From JAIXWP01 sp965247015 (GTDB taxonomy: Bacteria > Bacteroidota > Bacteroidia > Flavobacteriales_D > Sanyastnellaceae): DNA of 64,000 bases. The notes under the pieces were generated by a model, which was given only the letters and a program-made list of their open reading frames with translations, had not been told where the DNA came from and did no database searches. This document shows positions 9,041-15,441 of the stretch, piece after piece. The first letter of the stretch is position 1, and each line of letters opens with the position of its first letter. Both the position numbers and the translations under genes were made by a program. Where the stretch lies: contig CBDFGG010000004.1 of NCBI GenBank assembly GCA_965247015.1, forward strand, positions 186,001 to 250,000, given 5' to 3'.

Positions 9041-9070
9041 AAAACGGTCAACTTATTTCAGGCATAGACA
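9041..9070 (-). repeat. IS3 right terminal inverted repeat
   Basis: Read outward-in on the minus strand it begins TGTCTATGCCTGAAAT and ends GTTGACCGTTTT, mirroring the left end. Confidence 0.88.
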
Positions 9071-9084
9071 GTTCTTTGTTCTTG
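9071..9084. repeat. Heptamer array, right of the IS
   Basis: GTTCTTT and GTTCTTG continue, in the same 7-bp phase, the array that ends at 7605. Confidence 0.8.
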
Positions 9085-9092
9085 ATGAGGTT

Positions 9093-9676
9093 GCTCCACG
9101 GAATGGCACCACCTCCTTCGATGAACTCAGGACGGCGCTTCGACTGCACTCCGCTGACGCTTCGTTACGCTCAGGGAACGAGTCGCTTCGTTAGAAAAAT
9201 AAAACTCGCTCCACGGATTGGGACCACCTCCTTCGATGAACTCAGGACGGCGCTTCGACTCCGCATTTGCTCTGCGCTGCGCTTGATCAAATGCTCCGCT
9301 CAGGGAACGAGTCGCTTCGCTAGAAAAATAAAACTCGCTCCACGGATTGGGACCACCCTTCGACTCCGCATTTGCTCTGCGCTGCGCTTGATCAAATGCT
9401 CCGCTCAGGGAACGGGCTGCGTTCACTAAATGGGAAAAAACCAAAAAAGCAGCGCACAAAGTGCGCTGCTTTTTTGGTTTTTTCCCATTTGAGCGGAGCT
9501 ACTCGTTCCCTGAGCGAAACGAAGCGTTAGCGAAGTGAAGTCGAAGGGTGGTGCCATTCCGTGGAGAAACTTTTTTTCTCATCTGAGCGGAGGATTTGAT
9601 CAAGCGCAGATTAAATGCGCATTCGAAGCGCCGTCCTGAGTTCATCGAAGGGGGTGGTGCCATTCCGTGGAGAAAC
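9093..9676. repeat. Composite inverted-repeat element 1
   Basis: Three left units (from about 9093, 9208 and 9337) each start GCTCCACGGAWTGGSACCACC and run through CTTCGACT... to GCTCAGGGAACG. Next is a 63-bp perfect hairpin (9428-9490), then two right units that are the same modules inverted (CGTTCCCTGAGC ... GTCGAAG ... CCATTCCGTGGAGAAAC). Some units carry an extra CGATGAACTCAGGACGGCG module. No protein family is recognisable in any frame. It lies between the IS3 and element 2. Confidence 0.85.
9428..9490. terminator. Perfect 30-bp hairpin, probable bidirectional terminator
   Basis: The left arm 9428-9457 pairs fully with 9461-9490 around the loop AAA. The GC core GCAGCGCAC/GTGCGCTGC is flanked by A6-CC-A6 on one side and T6-GG-T6 on the other, so either strand would form a GC stem followed by T tracts. 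Confidence 0.75.
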
Positions 9677-9759
9677 ATTTTTATCCATTACTCGACGAGC
9701 TCTTCTGTCCCTATTATGATATAATCCTGCATATGAGAAGTGTTCTAACAATAAAACTC
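9677..9759. other. Spacer between elements 1 and 2
   Basis: An AT-rich spacer. It contains ATTACTCGACGAGCT, a fragment similar to the linker sequence between right units of element 4. No gene is seen. Confidence 0.5.
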
Positions 9760-9993
9760 GCTCCACAGAACGGCACCACCCTTCGACTTCACTCAGCTAA
9801 CGCTTCGTTCCGCTCAGGGAACGAGTCGCTTCGCTCAGATGGGAAAAAAGAAAAAAAATGGGGCACGGAGTGCCCCATTTTTTTTCTTTTTTCCCATTTA
9901 GTGAGCGATCACCGTTCCCTGAGCGGTGCATTTGATCAAGCGCAGCGCAGATTAAATGCGGAGTCGAAGGGGGGTGCAAAGCCGTGGAGAAAC
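9760..9993. repeat. Composite inverted-repeat element 2
   Basis: One left unit (9760-9838, GCTCCACAGAACGGCACCACC start), a hairpin (9839-9897) and one right unit ending CCGTGGAGAAAC at 9993. This is the simplest complete form of the element, and the model used to parse the other three. The right unit contains the small internal hairpin GCATTTGATC...GATTAAATGC. Confidence 0.85.
9839..9897. terminator. Perfect 28-bp hairpin of element 2
   Basis: Arms 9839-9866 and 9870-9897 pair fully, with loop GGA. The core TGGGGCAC/GTGCCCCA is flanked by A8/T8 and A6/T6 tracts. Probable bidirectional intrinsic terminator. Confidence 0.75.
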
Positions 9994-10004
9994 TACCACA
10001 AACT

Positions 10005-10032
10005 AAAAGCCACAAGCCTTAAGCCATAAGCC
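10005..10032. repeat. AAGCC heptamer array
   Basis: Four 7-bp units: AAAAGCC, ACAAGCC, TTAAGCC, ATAAGCC. It lies between element 2 and the stop codon of the small membrane protein gene at 10036, and is the complement family of GGCTTAT at 314-341. Confidence 0.75.
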
Positions 10033-10035
10033 AAA

Positions 10036-10341
10036 CTACACCCCTCCCCCCAACCACGCTCCTCCCCAACACGTGGAGAATCCTACTACGAGGACTAGAC
10101 CGGAGCTGGCTAAGAAAGCTTTGGCCAACTCATTATCTGTGGCGCGGGCGAATAAAAAAATTGCGATAAATAAATTGATTGTTGCGTGAATAGCGATGGC
10201 AAACATCATCATGATCATATAACCCAGACCTATCATATGATCACTTGAACGGTCTGGTAAAAAAATTAGACTATAAATAAAAATAGAATAGATCAATAAA
10301 ATAATCATATTCCAAGTAGCGATCTTTTTTAGTGGGTTCAT
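10036..10341 (-). CDS. Hypothetical three-helix membrane protein
   Basis: A 101-residue integral membrane protein with hydrophobic segments at about residues 10-30, 42-65 and 75-95, and a Gly-rich tail ending GGGV. No family is recognised. The ATG at 10341 (MNPLKKI) is chosen because the longer in-frame extension to 10407 is encoded by heptamer repeat DNA. The repeat array therefore occupies its 5' leader, where a promoter would normally lie. It is flanked by element 2 and the radical SAM operon. Real coding potential is likely but not certain. Confidence 0.6.
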   Translation of the reverse strand: MNPLKKIATWNMIILLIYSIFIYSLIFLPDRSSDHMIGLGYMIMMMFAIAIHATINLFIAIFLFARATDNELAKAFLASSGLVLVVGFSTCWGGAWLGGGV

Positions 10342-10378
10342 AGATTTTGGTTCTTGGTTCGTAGTTCTTGGTTCTTGG
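10341..10378. repeat. TGGTTCT heptamer array
   Basis: Units TAGATTT, TGGTTCT, TGGTTCG, TAGTTCT, TGGTTCT and TGG lie directly upstream of the minus-strand membrane protein start. Same family as 349-369 and 7561-7605. Confidence 0.75.
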
Positions 10379-10411
10379 AATAAATTCATTTTCATTCTCC
10401 TTCTCATTTGG

Positions 10412-10432
10412 TCCCTGAGCTTGTCGAAGGGC
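10412..10432. repeat. Minimal CCCTGAGC-TCGAAGGG repeat unit
   Basis: A short form of the element half: CCCTGAGC, spacer TTG, TCGAAGGG. The same end motifs bound the longer units of elements 1-4. Similar short palindrome-like repeats occur in many bacterial intergenic regions. Confidence 0.65.
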
Positions 10433-10445
10433 TCATTCTAAGTTT

Positions 10446-10529
10446 GAATTTCGAATCACGAATTTCGAATCTCGAATCGAGAATCGAGAATCGAAAATCG
10501 AGAATCGAAAATCGAGAATCGAAAATCAT
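10446..10529. repeat. GAATCGA heptamer array
   Basis: Twelve 7-bp units: GAATTTC, GAATCAC, GAATTTC, GAATCTC, then alternating GAATCGA and AAATCGA, ending AAATCAT. It overlaps the stop codon of the radical SAM gene (10526-10528). Confidence 0.85.
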
Positions 10530-11884
10530 TTATTCCGATATAACAAATTCATTGTTTCAAATGGAATGATGCGGCCGTCGGGGTGGACGATGTGGACGCA
10601 GGATTTTTTTATGGCGCGGACATCAAAGTCGTAGGCATCCATAAAATTCATAATGATGATTCGAAATAAATTATCATAACTCAATCCCGGCGAAACCACA
10701 TTAGGTAAGCAACACAGTAATTCATTCACATCCTCTGTCACAGCGTCGACGGAGATGCCTGTACTGAACATCTTTAATACGTGCTGATGAAGGCGCTCAT
10801 CTTGTTCGTAGACGATGGTGTTTTTTCCTGAATTCAATAAAAATTCCGGATCAATAAAACGCGTCAATGGATGAACCTCGTCTTCTGTCTTCAACGCATA
10901 AGCCATCACCAAAGCATCGGGATTGCAGGGTACGGGAATTAAATCATTCGATTGCCAAATAGGGCTCTGCTCTAGTATGAGCTGACGTACCTCGGTATTG
11001 GTCATTCGATCTGTTTCGGGATTAAAATTCTCCAATCGACCGCTGACAGATGTCGGTTGGAAGGTGACGCCGCGAACACATTTTTGCTTCAGTGCAAAAT
11101 CTAGGATCTCTCCTACTTCATCATCATTCAACTCTTTTTGTAATGTGACCACTAAGGTGGTAGAAAGATTTACGCGATTAAGATTTTCGATGGCGCGTTT
11201 TCTGATTGCTGTGAGATCGCCGCCCCGCAACGATTTCAGCGCCTCGGGTTTGAATGAATCAAATTGCAAATACAATTCGAAGTCGGGCATATAGGTGGCA
11301 AGTCGCTCTGCAAATCCTGGTTCGTTCGCGATGCGAAGTCCATTGGTGTTCACCATCAAATGCTTGATGGGCTTTGTTTTCGCGATATCTAATATTTCAA
11401 AAAACTGAGGATGAATAGTAGGTTCACCTCCGCTGATCTGCACCACATCTGGCTTTCCTTCACTTGCCACTACTACATCCAACATGTATTCTATTTCCTC
11501 CAACGTGCGATGTCTGCCGTGGGTAGGACTTGATGAGGCATAACATGTAGGACAAGTAAGATTGCAACGATCGGTGACTTCAATGAGCGTCAAACAACTA
11601 TGTTGCTCATGATCCGGGCAAATGCCGCAATCATAAGGACAACCGTGAATAGTCTCAGTATGCGGCTTCTTCGGATACTCCGATGCCTTATTATAATTTC
11701 GGATCTGCTTGTAGTACTCGATATCTGTAGCGATCAACGATTTTTGCCACCCGTGATCAGGACAGTTTTTTGTCATGAACACTTTTTCATCTTGGAAAAT
11801 AATCTTCGCACTGATTTGCTTCAAACACTCATTGCAAAGACTCAACGTATGATCGTAATAAATATAATCTCTTGTATGACTCAT
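10526..11884 (-). CDS. Radical SAM enzyme of the tetraether-synthase-like (COG1964/MJ0619) type
   Basis: A 452-residue protein. It has an N-terminal metal motif C17-x2-C20...C41PDHG, an auxiliary cluster motif C82-x3-C86-x2-C89...C97, then the radical SAM triad C107-x3-C111-x2-C114 (CNLTCPTC). The SAM-binding GGEP motif (ISGGEPTIHP) and a C-terminal CVHIVHPDGRIIPF segment follow. This arrangement matches the archaeal family that includes tetraether lipid synthase, which joins lipid tails by radical C-C coupling. The start at 11884 overlaps the upstream lgt-like stop (ATGA), so the two are translationally coupled. The substrate here is inferred: a lipid or lipoprotein acyl chain is plausible. 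Family confidence is high, reaction uncertain. Confidence 0.82.
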   Translation of the reverse strand: MSHTRDYIYYDHTLSLCNECLKQISAKIIFQDEKVFMTKNCPDHGWQKSLIATDIEYYKQIRNYNKASEYPKKPHTETIHGCPYDCGICPDHEQHSCLTLIEVTDRCNLTCPTCYASSSPTHGRHRTLEEIEYMLDVVVASEGKPDVVQISGGEPTIHPQFFEILDIAKTKPIKHLMVNTNGLRIANEPGFAERLATYMPDFELYLQFDSFKPEALKSLRGGDLTAIRKRAIENLNRVNLSTTLVVTLQKELNDDEVGEILDFALKQKCVRGVTFQPTSVSGRLENFNPETDRMTNTEVRQLILEQSPIWQSNDLIPVPCNPDALVMAYALKTEDEVHPLTRFIDPEFLLNSGKNTIVYEQDERLHQHVLKMFSTGISVDAVTEDVNELLCCLPNVVSPGLSYDNLFRIIIMNFMDAYDFDVRAIKKSCVHIVHPDGRIIPFETMNLLYRNK

Positions 11885-12615
11885 CTCGCTTTCGTAATAA
11901 ATCGAATGTAATACAAACAACCCAATAAACAAGCGATTTGAATGGATGTCAATCCAAACGAAAATCGCCAACCCGGTTTTATAAAATCCAGTAGGAATCG
12001 AAACACGAGATAACAAACCATGAAGAGCTTGAATTTATTTCCTGAAGTAAAAACTATTTTTTTCTCCCTCCATTTTATCCATAAAAGAAGCAGTAATAAA
12101 AATGCGATTTCATATAAAGTAACAGGATGTCTCATCAATCCATCACCGAGATCCATACCGAGAAAGAAAGTAGTTTCAACACCATACGTCGCCTCATAAA
12201 CCCCGTTAGTAAAGCATCCCACGCGACCGATGGCCATGGCGATAATAAGCGGTTCGACGAATAAATCACCTGTAGATTTTTTCTCACCAATAAAATACTT
12301 TACCACCTCCACACCAATGAGTCCCCCCAGCAAACCGCCGACGATCGTTTTATTAGCGAAGAAATAAATGATGGGGTGTTCACTTTCAACAAGCGCCACA
12401 GGATCTTCGAGTGCACCGAGAATTCGAGAAAATAAGAACGCTCCGAATGCCGCTCCAATAAACACCCACACACGATTTTCATCCGATATATGATCGATTT
12501 GTTTTTTTCTCAAAAAAACAAAATACCGATACCCCACCGCCATTCCAAGCAATTCAAACACCAGATGCAAATCCACCCGCACCGGTCCAACAACAAAATC
12601 AATAGGAAATGTCAT
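11881..12615 (-). CDS. Divergent prolipoprotein diacylglyceryl transferase-like membrane protein
   Basis: A 244-residue polytopic protein with about seven membrane segments and the Lgt signature region GRVGCFTNG. The usual HGG segment holding an essential His reads TIVGGLLGGLIG here, so that His is apparently Val. The C-terminal arginine region reads RFLLDFIKPG. It therefore looks like an Lgt paralogue acting on phosphatidylglycerol or another lipid, not a confirmed lipoprotein transferase. It is the first gene of a coupled pair with the radical SAM enzyme (ATGA overlap). A weak -7-like TAAATTCA lies close to the start. The local partner suggests joint lipid modification. Confidence 0.8.
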   Translation of the reverse strand: MTFPIDFVVGPVRVDLHLVFELLGMAVGYRYFVFLRKKQIDHISDENRVWVFIGAAFGAFLFSRILGALEDPVALVESEHPIIYFFANKTIVGGLLGGLIGVEVVKYFIGEKKSTGDLFVEPLIIAMAIGRVGCFTNGVYEATYGVETTFFLGMDLGDGLMRHPVTLYEIAFLLLLLLWIKWREKKIVFTSGNKFKLFMVCYLVFRFLLDFIKPGWRFSFGLTSIQIACLLGCLYYIRFITKAR

Positions 12616-12652
12616 GGTGTGAATTTAGGAGATTTTTTTTGTGGAGGGAGGC

Positions 12653-13027
12653 GGGTCCCCTTCGACTTCGCTCGAAAGAAAAAACTCGCTCCACGGATTT
12701 GCACTACCCTTCGACTCCGCATTTGCTCTGCGCTACGCTTGATCAAATGCTCCGCTCAGGGAACGGTGATCGCTCACAAAATGGGAAAAAAGAAAAAAAA
12801 GTCGGGCACTTTGTGCCCGACTTTTTTTTCTTTTTTCCCATCTGAGCGGAGCTACCCGTTCCCTGAGCGAAACGAAGCGTCAGCGAAGTGAAGTCGAAGC
12901 GCCGTCCTGAGTTCATCGAAGGGGGTCGTGCCGTCCGTGGAGAAACATTATCTCCATTACTCGACAAGCAATTCGTCTCTTAAGCACGGTCCTGAGTTTA
13001 TCGAAGGAGCGCGTGCCGTGGAGAAAC
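12653..13027. repeat. Composite inverted-repeat element 3
   Basis: A left part with CTTCGACTTCGCTCG and then a GCTCCACGGATTTGCACTACC unit (12653-12780), a hairpin (12781-12841), and two right units ending CGTGGAGAAAC at 12947 and 13027. The last base lies 1 bp from the stop codon of the GIY-YIG gene (13029-13031). The element therefore forms the whole 3' region of that gene, and the 5' region of the lgt-like operon. Confidence 0.85.
12781..12841. terminator. Perfect 29-bp hairpin of element 3
   Basis: Arms 12781-12809 and 12813-12841 pair fully, with loop TTT. The core GTCGGGCAC/GTGCCCGAC is flanked by A8/T8 and A6/T6. Would terminate minus-strand transcripts from the GIY-YIG gene before the lgt-like operon. 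Confidence 0.78.
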
Positions 13028-13028
13028 C

Positions 13029-13316
13029 TTACTTACCCTTTCTTTTAGAAAGCTCCTTTAATTTGTTTTTATCCTTATTTATTAAAGCAATCTTTTTAGC
13101 CTTAGACCATTTCTTGACTTGATTTTCTCGATTGTATGCATCCTCCACTCTATCATAATACTCACAATAAACTAGCTTCACAGGACGTCGTTTGGAAGTA
13201 TAGTTTGCACCAGCCCCTGCATTATGTTCTTCTACTCTTCGATCTAAATCGAATGTGCTTCCAACATATAAAGAATGGTCAACACACTCTAAGATGTACA
13301 TGGCTATAATTTGCAT
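13029..13316 (-). CDS. Single-domain GIY-YIG nuclease (UPF0213/YhbQ-like)
   Basis: A 95-residue GIY-YIG endonuclease domain with nothing attached. Visible elements: YILECVDHSLYVGST (the Y...YVG core), LDRRVEEHN with the catalytic-type Arg and His-Asn, Y/Glu in CEYYDRVEDAYNRE, and a basic tail KKWSKAKK. Small GIY-YIG proteins of this type cut or bind branched or structured DNA; cellular roles are poorly known. An internal ATG at 13301 gives MYILEC, also plausible. The gene is bracketed by palindromic elements 3 and 4, which can extrude cruciforms, a suggestive but unproven link. Confidence 0.88.
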   Translation of the reverse strand: MQIIAMYILECVDHSLYVGSTFDLDRRVEEHNAGAGANYTSKRRPVKLVYCEYYDRVEDAYNRENQVKKWSKAKKIALINKDKNKLKELSKRKGK

Positions 13317-13383
13317 TTGTTTTCAGATTTAAAATGCAAATTTCTACGAAAACATTTTGATGCTTCATGTATATTTTATTCTG

Positions 13384-13397
13384 TTTATTCGAATAAA
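13384..13397. other. 14-bp perfect palindrome in AT-rich leader
   Basis: TTTATTCGAATAAA lies about 70 bp upstream of the GIY-YIG start, in an AT-rich stretch (13317-13451) that otherwise shows no gene. Could be an operator site. Confidence 0.35.
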
Positions 13398-13451
13398 TAT
13401 TCTTAAAGAAATAATAGTTTTTTTTTTACTTGACGAGGTATGATAAAACTT

Positions 13452-13925
13452 GCTCCACGGAACGGCACTACCCTTCGACTGCACTCCGCTGACGCTTCGT
13501 TACGCTCAGGGAACGCTGCTCGCTCACTAAATGGGAAAAAAGAAAAAAAGTCGGGCACTTCGTGCCCGACTTTTTTTTCTTTTTTCCCATATGAGCGGAG
13601 CTACCCGTTCCCTGAGCGGAGCATTTGATCAAGCGAAGCGCAGATTAAATGCGGAGTCGAAGGGTGGTGCCAATCCGTGGAGAAACATTTTTTTTCAGTA
13701 CTCGAAAAGCTACCCGTTCCCTGAGCGAAACGAAGCGTTAGCGAAGTGAAGTCGAAGCGCCGTCCTGAGTTCATCGAAGGAGGTGGTGCCATTCCGTGGA
13801 GAAACGTTTTTTTTCCCATTACTCGACAAGCTATTCGTTCCCTGAGCGTAACGAAGCGTTAGCGAAGTGAAGTCGAAGCGCCGTCCTGAGTTCATCGAAG
13901 GAGGTGGTGCCGTCCGTGGAGAAAC
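13452..13925. repeat. Composite inverted-repeat element 4
   Basis: One left unit (13452-13530), a hairpin (13531-13590), then three right units ending GTGGAGAAAC at about 13686, 13805 and 13925. The last two share the CGCCGTCCTGAGTTCATCG module and are nearly identical, with linkers TACTCGAAAAGCT and TACTCGACAAGCT. The element ends 7 bp before the dapA stop codon. Confidence 0.85.
13531..13590. terminator. 28-bp hairpin of element 4, one-base bulge
   Basis: Arms 13531-13558 and 13562-13590 pair with loop TTC. The A7/T8 mismatch leaves one unpaired T. Core GTCGGGCAC/GTGCCCGAC as in element 3. Would end minus-strand dapA transcripts. Confidence 0.75.
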
Positions 13926-13932
13926 CTCCCCC

Positions 13933-14826
13933 TTACAAATAATTCGTCAATTCCTCATCAATCATTAAGCGGCGGAGTTTTTCGCTGGTGCTTTGTGATA
14001 CAGGGACGAGGGGTAGGCGCATGTAATTTTCACAAATATCAAGATGCGATAATACTTCTTTAATACCTGCTGGATTGCCTTCTACGAAAAGGTTTTGGAT
14101 GATCTCTAATAATTTGTAATGGATCTTGCGCGCTTCTTCGAATTTGTTTTCGAGTGCGAGATGAACCATGGATGAAAACTCTTTTGGGAAAGCATTTCCT
14201 ACTACACTGATCACTCCGTCTGCGCCGGCGCTGATCAATGGGAGGGTGAGTGCATCATCTCCTGAAATAACTAAAAACTCTTTTGGAGTGTTATTTACAA
14301 CGGTCATGATTTGTTCCATGTTGCCGCTTGCTTCTTTGATTCCGATCACGTTTCTGCAATCAAATGCAATTCTTGAAACGGTGTCTGGTAGCAAGTTTAC
14401 AGATGTGCGTCCTGGAACATTGTAAAGAATGATCGGTAATTTTGAATGTTCGCTCAATGCTTTGTAATGCTCAAACAATCCGTTTTGTGTGGGCTTGTTG
14501 TAGTATGGTGTCACTGACAGTACTGCTGTCAAACCTGTAGAATCGAGACGCGACAACTGATTGCAGAGTTCCATAGTATTGTTACCACCAACACCGAGTA
14601 CAATAGGTTTGCGACCAGCGTTGGCGCTGATCACTGTTTCTAAAACAGCTTTCTTATCTTCTTTATCGAGCGTAACGGATTCTCCTGTTGTGCCCATGAC
14701 TACTAAGTAATCCGCACCATTATTTACCAAATGCTCTGTGAGTTTTTTTAATGCGGGTAAATCGGGAGTAAGATCTTTTTTGAAAGGTGTAACCATTGCT
14801 ACACCTAAGCCTTTGAGTTGATTCAT
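13933..14826 (-). CDS. dapA: 4-hydroxy-tetrahydrodipicolinate synthase
   Basis: A 297-residue cytosolic class I aldolase that condenses pyruvate with aspartate semialdehyde, the first committed step to diaminopimelate and lysine. Visible active-site elements are GTTGE (T46/T47), YYNKP (Y108/Y109), Tyr135 in YNVPGR, and the Schiff-base Lys164 in IGIKEASG. Length is standard. The start at 14826 is fixed by MNQLKGLGVAMVTPF and overlaps the stop of the upstream DUF6913-like gene as ATGA, so translation is coupled. The 3' end runs directly into palindromic element 4, which probably terminates the transcript. Confidence 0.95.
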   Translation of the reverse strand: MNQLKGLGVAMVTPFKKDLTPDLPALKKLTEHLVNNGADYLVVMGTTGESVTLDKEDKKAVLETVISANAGRKPIVLGVGGNNTMELCNQLSRLDSTGLTAVLSVTPYYNKPTQNGLFEHYKALSEHSKLPIILYNVPGRTSVNLLPDTVSRIAFDCRNVIGIKEASGNMEQIMTVVNNTPKEFLVISGDDALTLPLISAGADGVISVVGNAFPKEFSSMVHLALENKFEEARKIHYKLLEIIQNLFVEGNPAGIKEVLSHLDICENYMRLPLVPVSQSTSEKLRRLMIDEELTNYL

Positions 14827-15377
14827 TTTATTTTTGGATTGCTTAAATACAGATTTAATTGATCTACGAATTTGTCGAAAGCAGGATTCGTGCCCATTTC
14901 GATGAGGAAGTCGCAAAATCTTTCCGCGCGTGTTCCCTTAAGTCCAACTTTCATTTTTGCTTTGCTTTGCTTCAAGAGAAAATTTAAAGGCAATACATCT
15001 CCTCCACTCAAATCGATGAGCATATCAAAGTCCTCTTGCAAAAAAGGTTCGACTTGTCGGATGGGCTTCATTTGCCAATTGACATCGTCTTTTGTAAAAA
15101 AAGAATATTCTAATTTCTGCGCTTGCCACACGGGAAGCTTCTTGTACACGAGATCTACGTAGCCAATCACCATGATATTTTTAATATCATATTTATCTTT
15201 TAATGATTTGCAGTAGTTGCGTATCTGATTGAAGTGTGCTTCATCTTGATCTTTATATAGAATCCCAATGCGCTGTGCACTGTGGAAATTTGCGCCTTTG
15301 CATTGACGCTCTCCTTCGGGTTCTTTAAAGAGTGTTCGCACACCAGCGGCGTGCTTTATATTTTGGATCAACTTCAT
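14823..15377 (-). CDS. DUF6913-like conserved protein
   Basis: A 184-residue soluble protein, no signal peptide. It contains IGILYKDQDEAHFNQI, NIMVIGYVD and a DMLIDLSGGDVLPL segment reminiscent of Bacteroidota DUF6913 proteins. Function unknown. It is the first gene of a coupled unit with dapA (ATGA overlap), a pairing that suggests a conserved operon and perhaps a link to wall-precursor synthesis. The promoter TATTTTTG at 15387-15394 ends 9 bp before the ATG, so the leader is almost absent. Family name is from recognition of sequence style only. Confidence 0.72.
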   Translation of the reverse strand: MKLIQNIKHAAGVRTLFKEPEGERQCKGANFHSAQRIGILYKDQDEAHFNQIRNYCKSLKDKYDIKNIMVIGYVDLVYKKLPVWQAQKLEYSFFTKDDVNWQMKPIRQVEPFLQEDFDMLIDLSGGDVLPLNFLLKQSKAKMKVGLKGTRAERFCDFLIEMGTNPAFDKFVDQLNLYLSNPKIK

Positions 15378-15386
15378 ATCTGCTCA

Positions 15387-15394
15387 CAAAAATA
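15387..15394 (-). promoter_or_regulatory. -7 box TATTTTTG for the DUF6913-dapA unit
   Basis: An exact TAnnTTTG match on the minus strand, 9 bp from the ATG at 15377. Divergent from the permease promoter 20 bp away. Confidence 0.65.
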
Positions 15395-15414
15395 GGGCAC
15401 AACGAATTTGTTTT

Positions 15415-15422
15415 TACTTTTG
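15415..15422 (+). promoter_or_regulatory. -7 box TACTTTTG for the APC permease
   Basis: An exact TAnnTTTG match, 19 bp upstream of the ATG at 15442. Confidence 0.65.
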
Positions 15423-15441
15423 GCAAAAGCCAAATAAGCGT

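Larger units (their letters stand above)
7606..9070 (-). mobile_element. Complete IS3-family insertion sequence
   Basis: A 1,465-bp element with two overlapping transposase frames and imperfect 30-bp terminal inverted repeats: 7606-7635 versus the complement of 9041-9070, 25 of 30 matching. Both ends begin TGTC. The flanks carry direct repeats: GTT (3 bp) is the usual IS3 size, but because the target is a 7-bp array the match extends to 10 bp (7596-7605 and 9071-9080). Intact frames and ends suggest a recent, potentially active copy. It sits in heptamer repeat DNA and disrupts no gene. Confidence 0.93.

Noticed and set aside
7596..9080. 10-bp target-site duplication for the IS3
   Set aside because: IS3 members normally duplicate 3-5 bp. 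The 10-bp match is explained by the 7-bp array in which the element sits; GTT alone suffices.
9076..9459. Reading frames on both strands within the composite elements
   Set aside because: They arise from repeated GAAGTCGAAG-type sequence, are inverted copies of one another, end at random places and match no family. Their similarity reflects DNA repeats, not proteins.
11885..12016. Longer N-terminus for the radical SAM protein
   Set aside because: It would overlap the lgt-like gene by about 130 bp; the ATGA overlap and start of family similarity both place the start at 11884.
12490..12967. Overlapping frames in element 3 that look conserved with those in elements 1 and 4
   Set aside because: Same cause: shared repeat modules. 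The hairpin arms run through these frames as poly-Lys and poly-Phe tracts.
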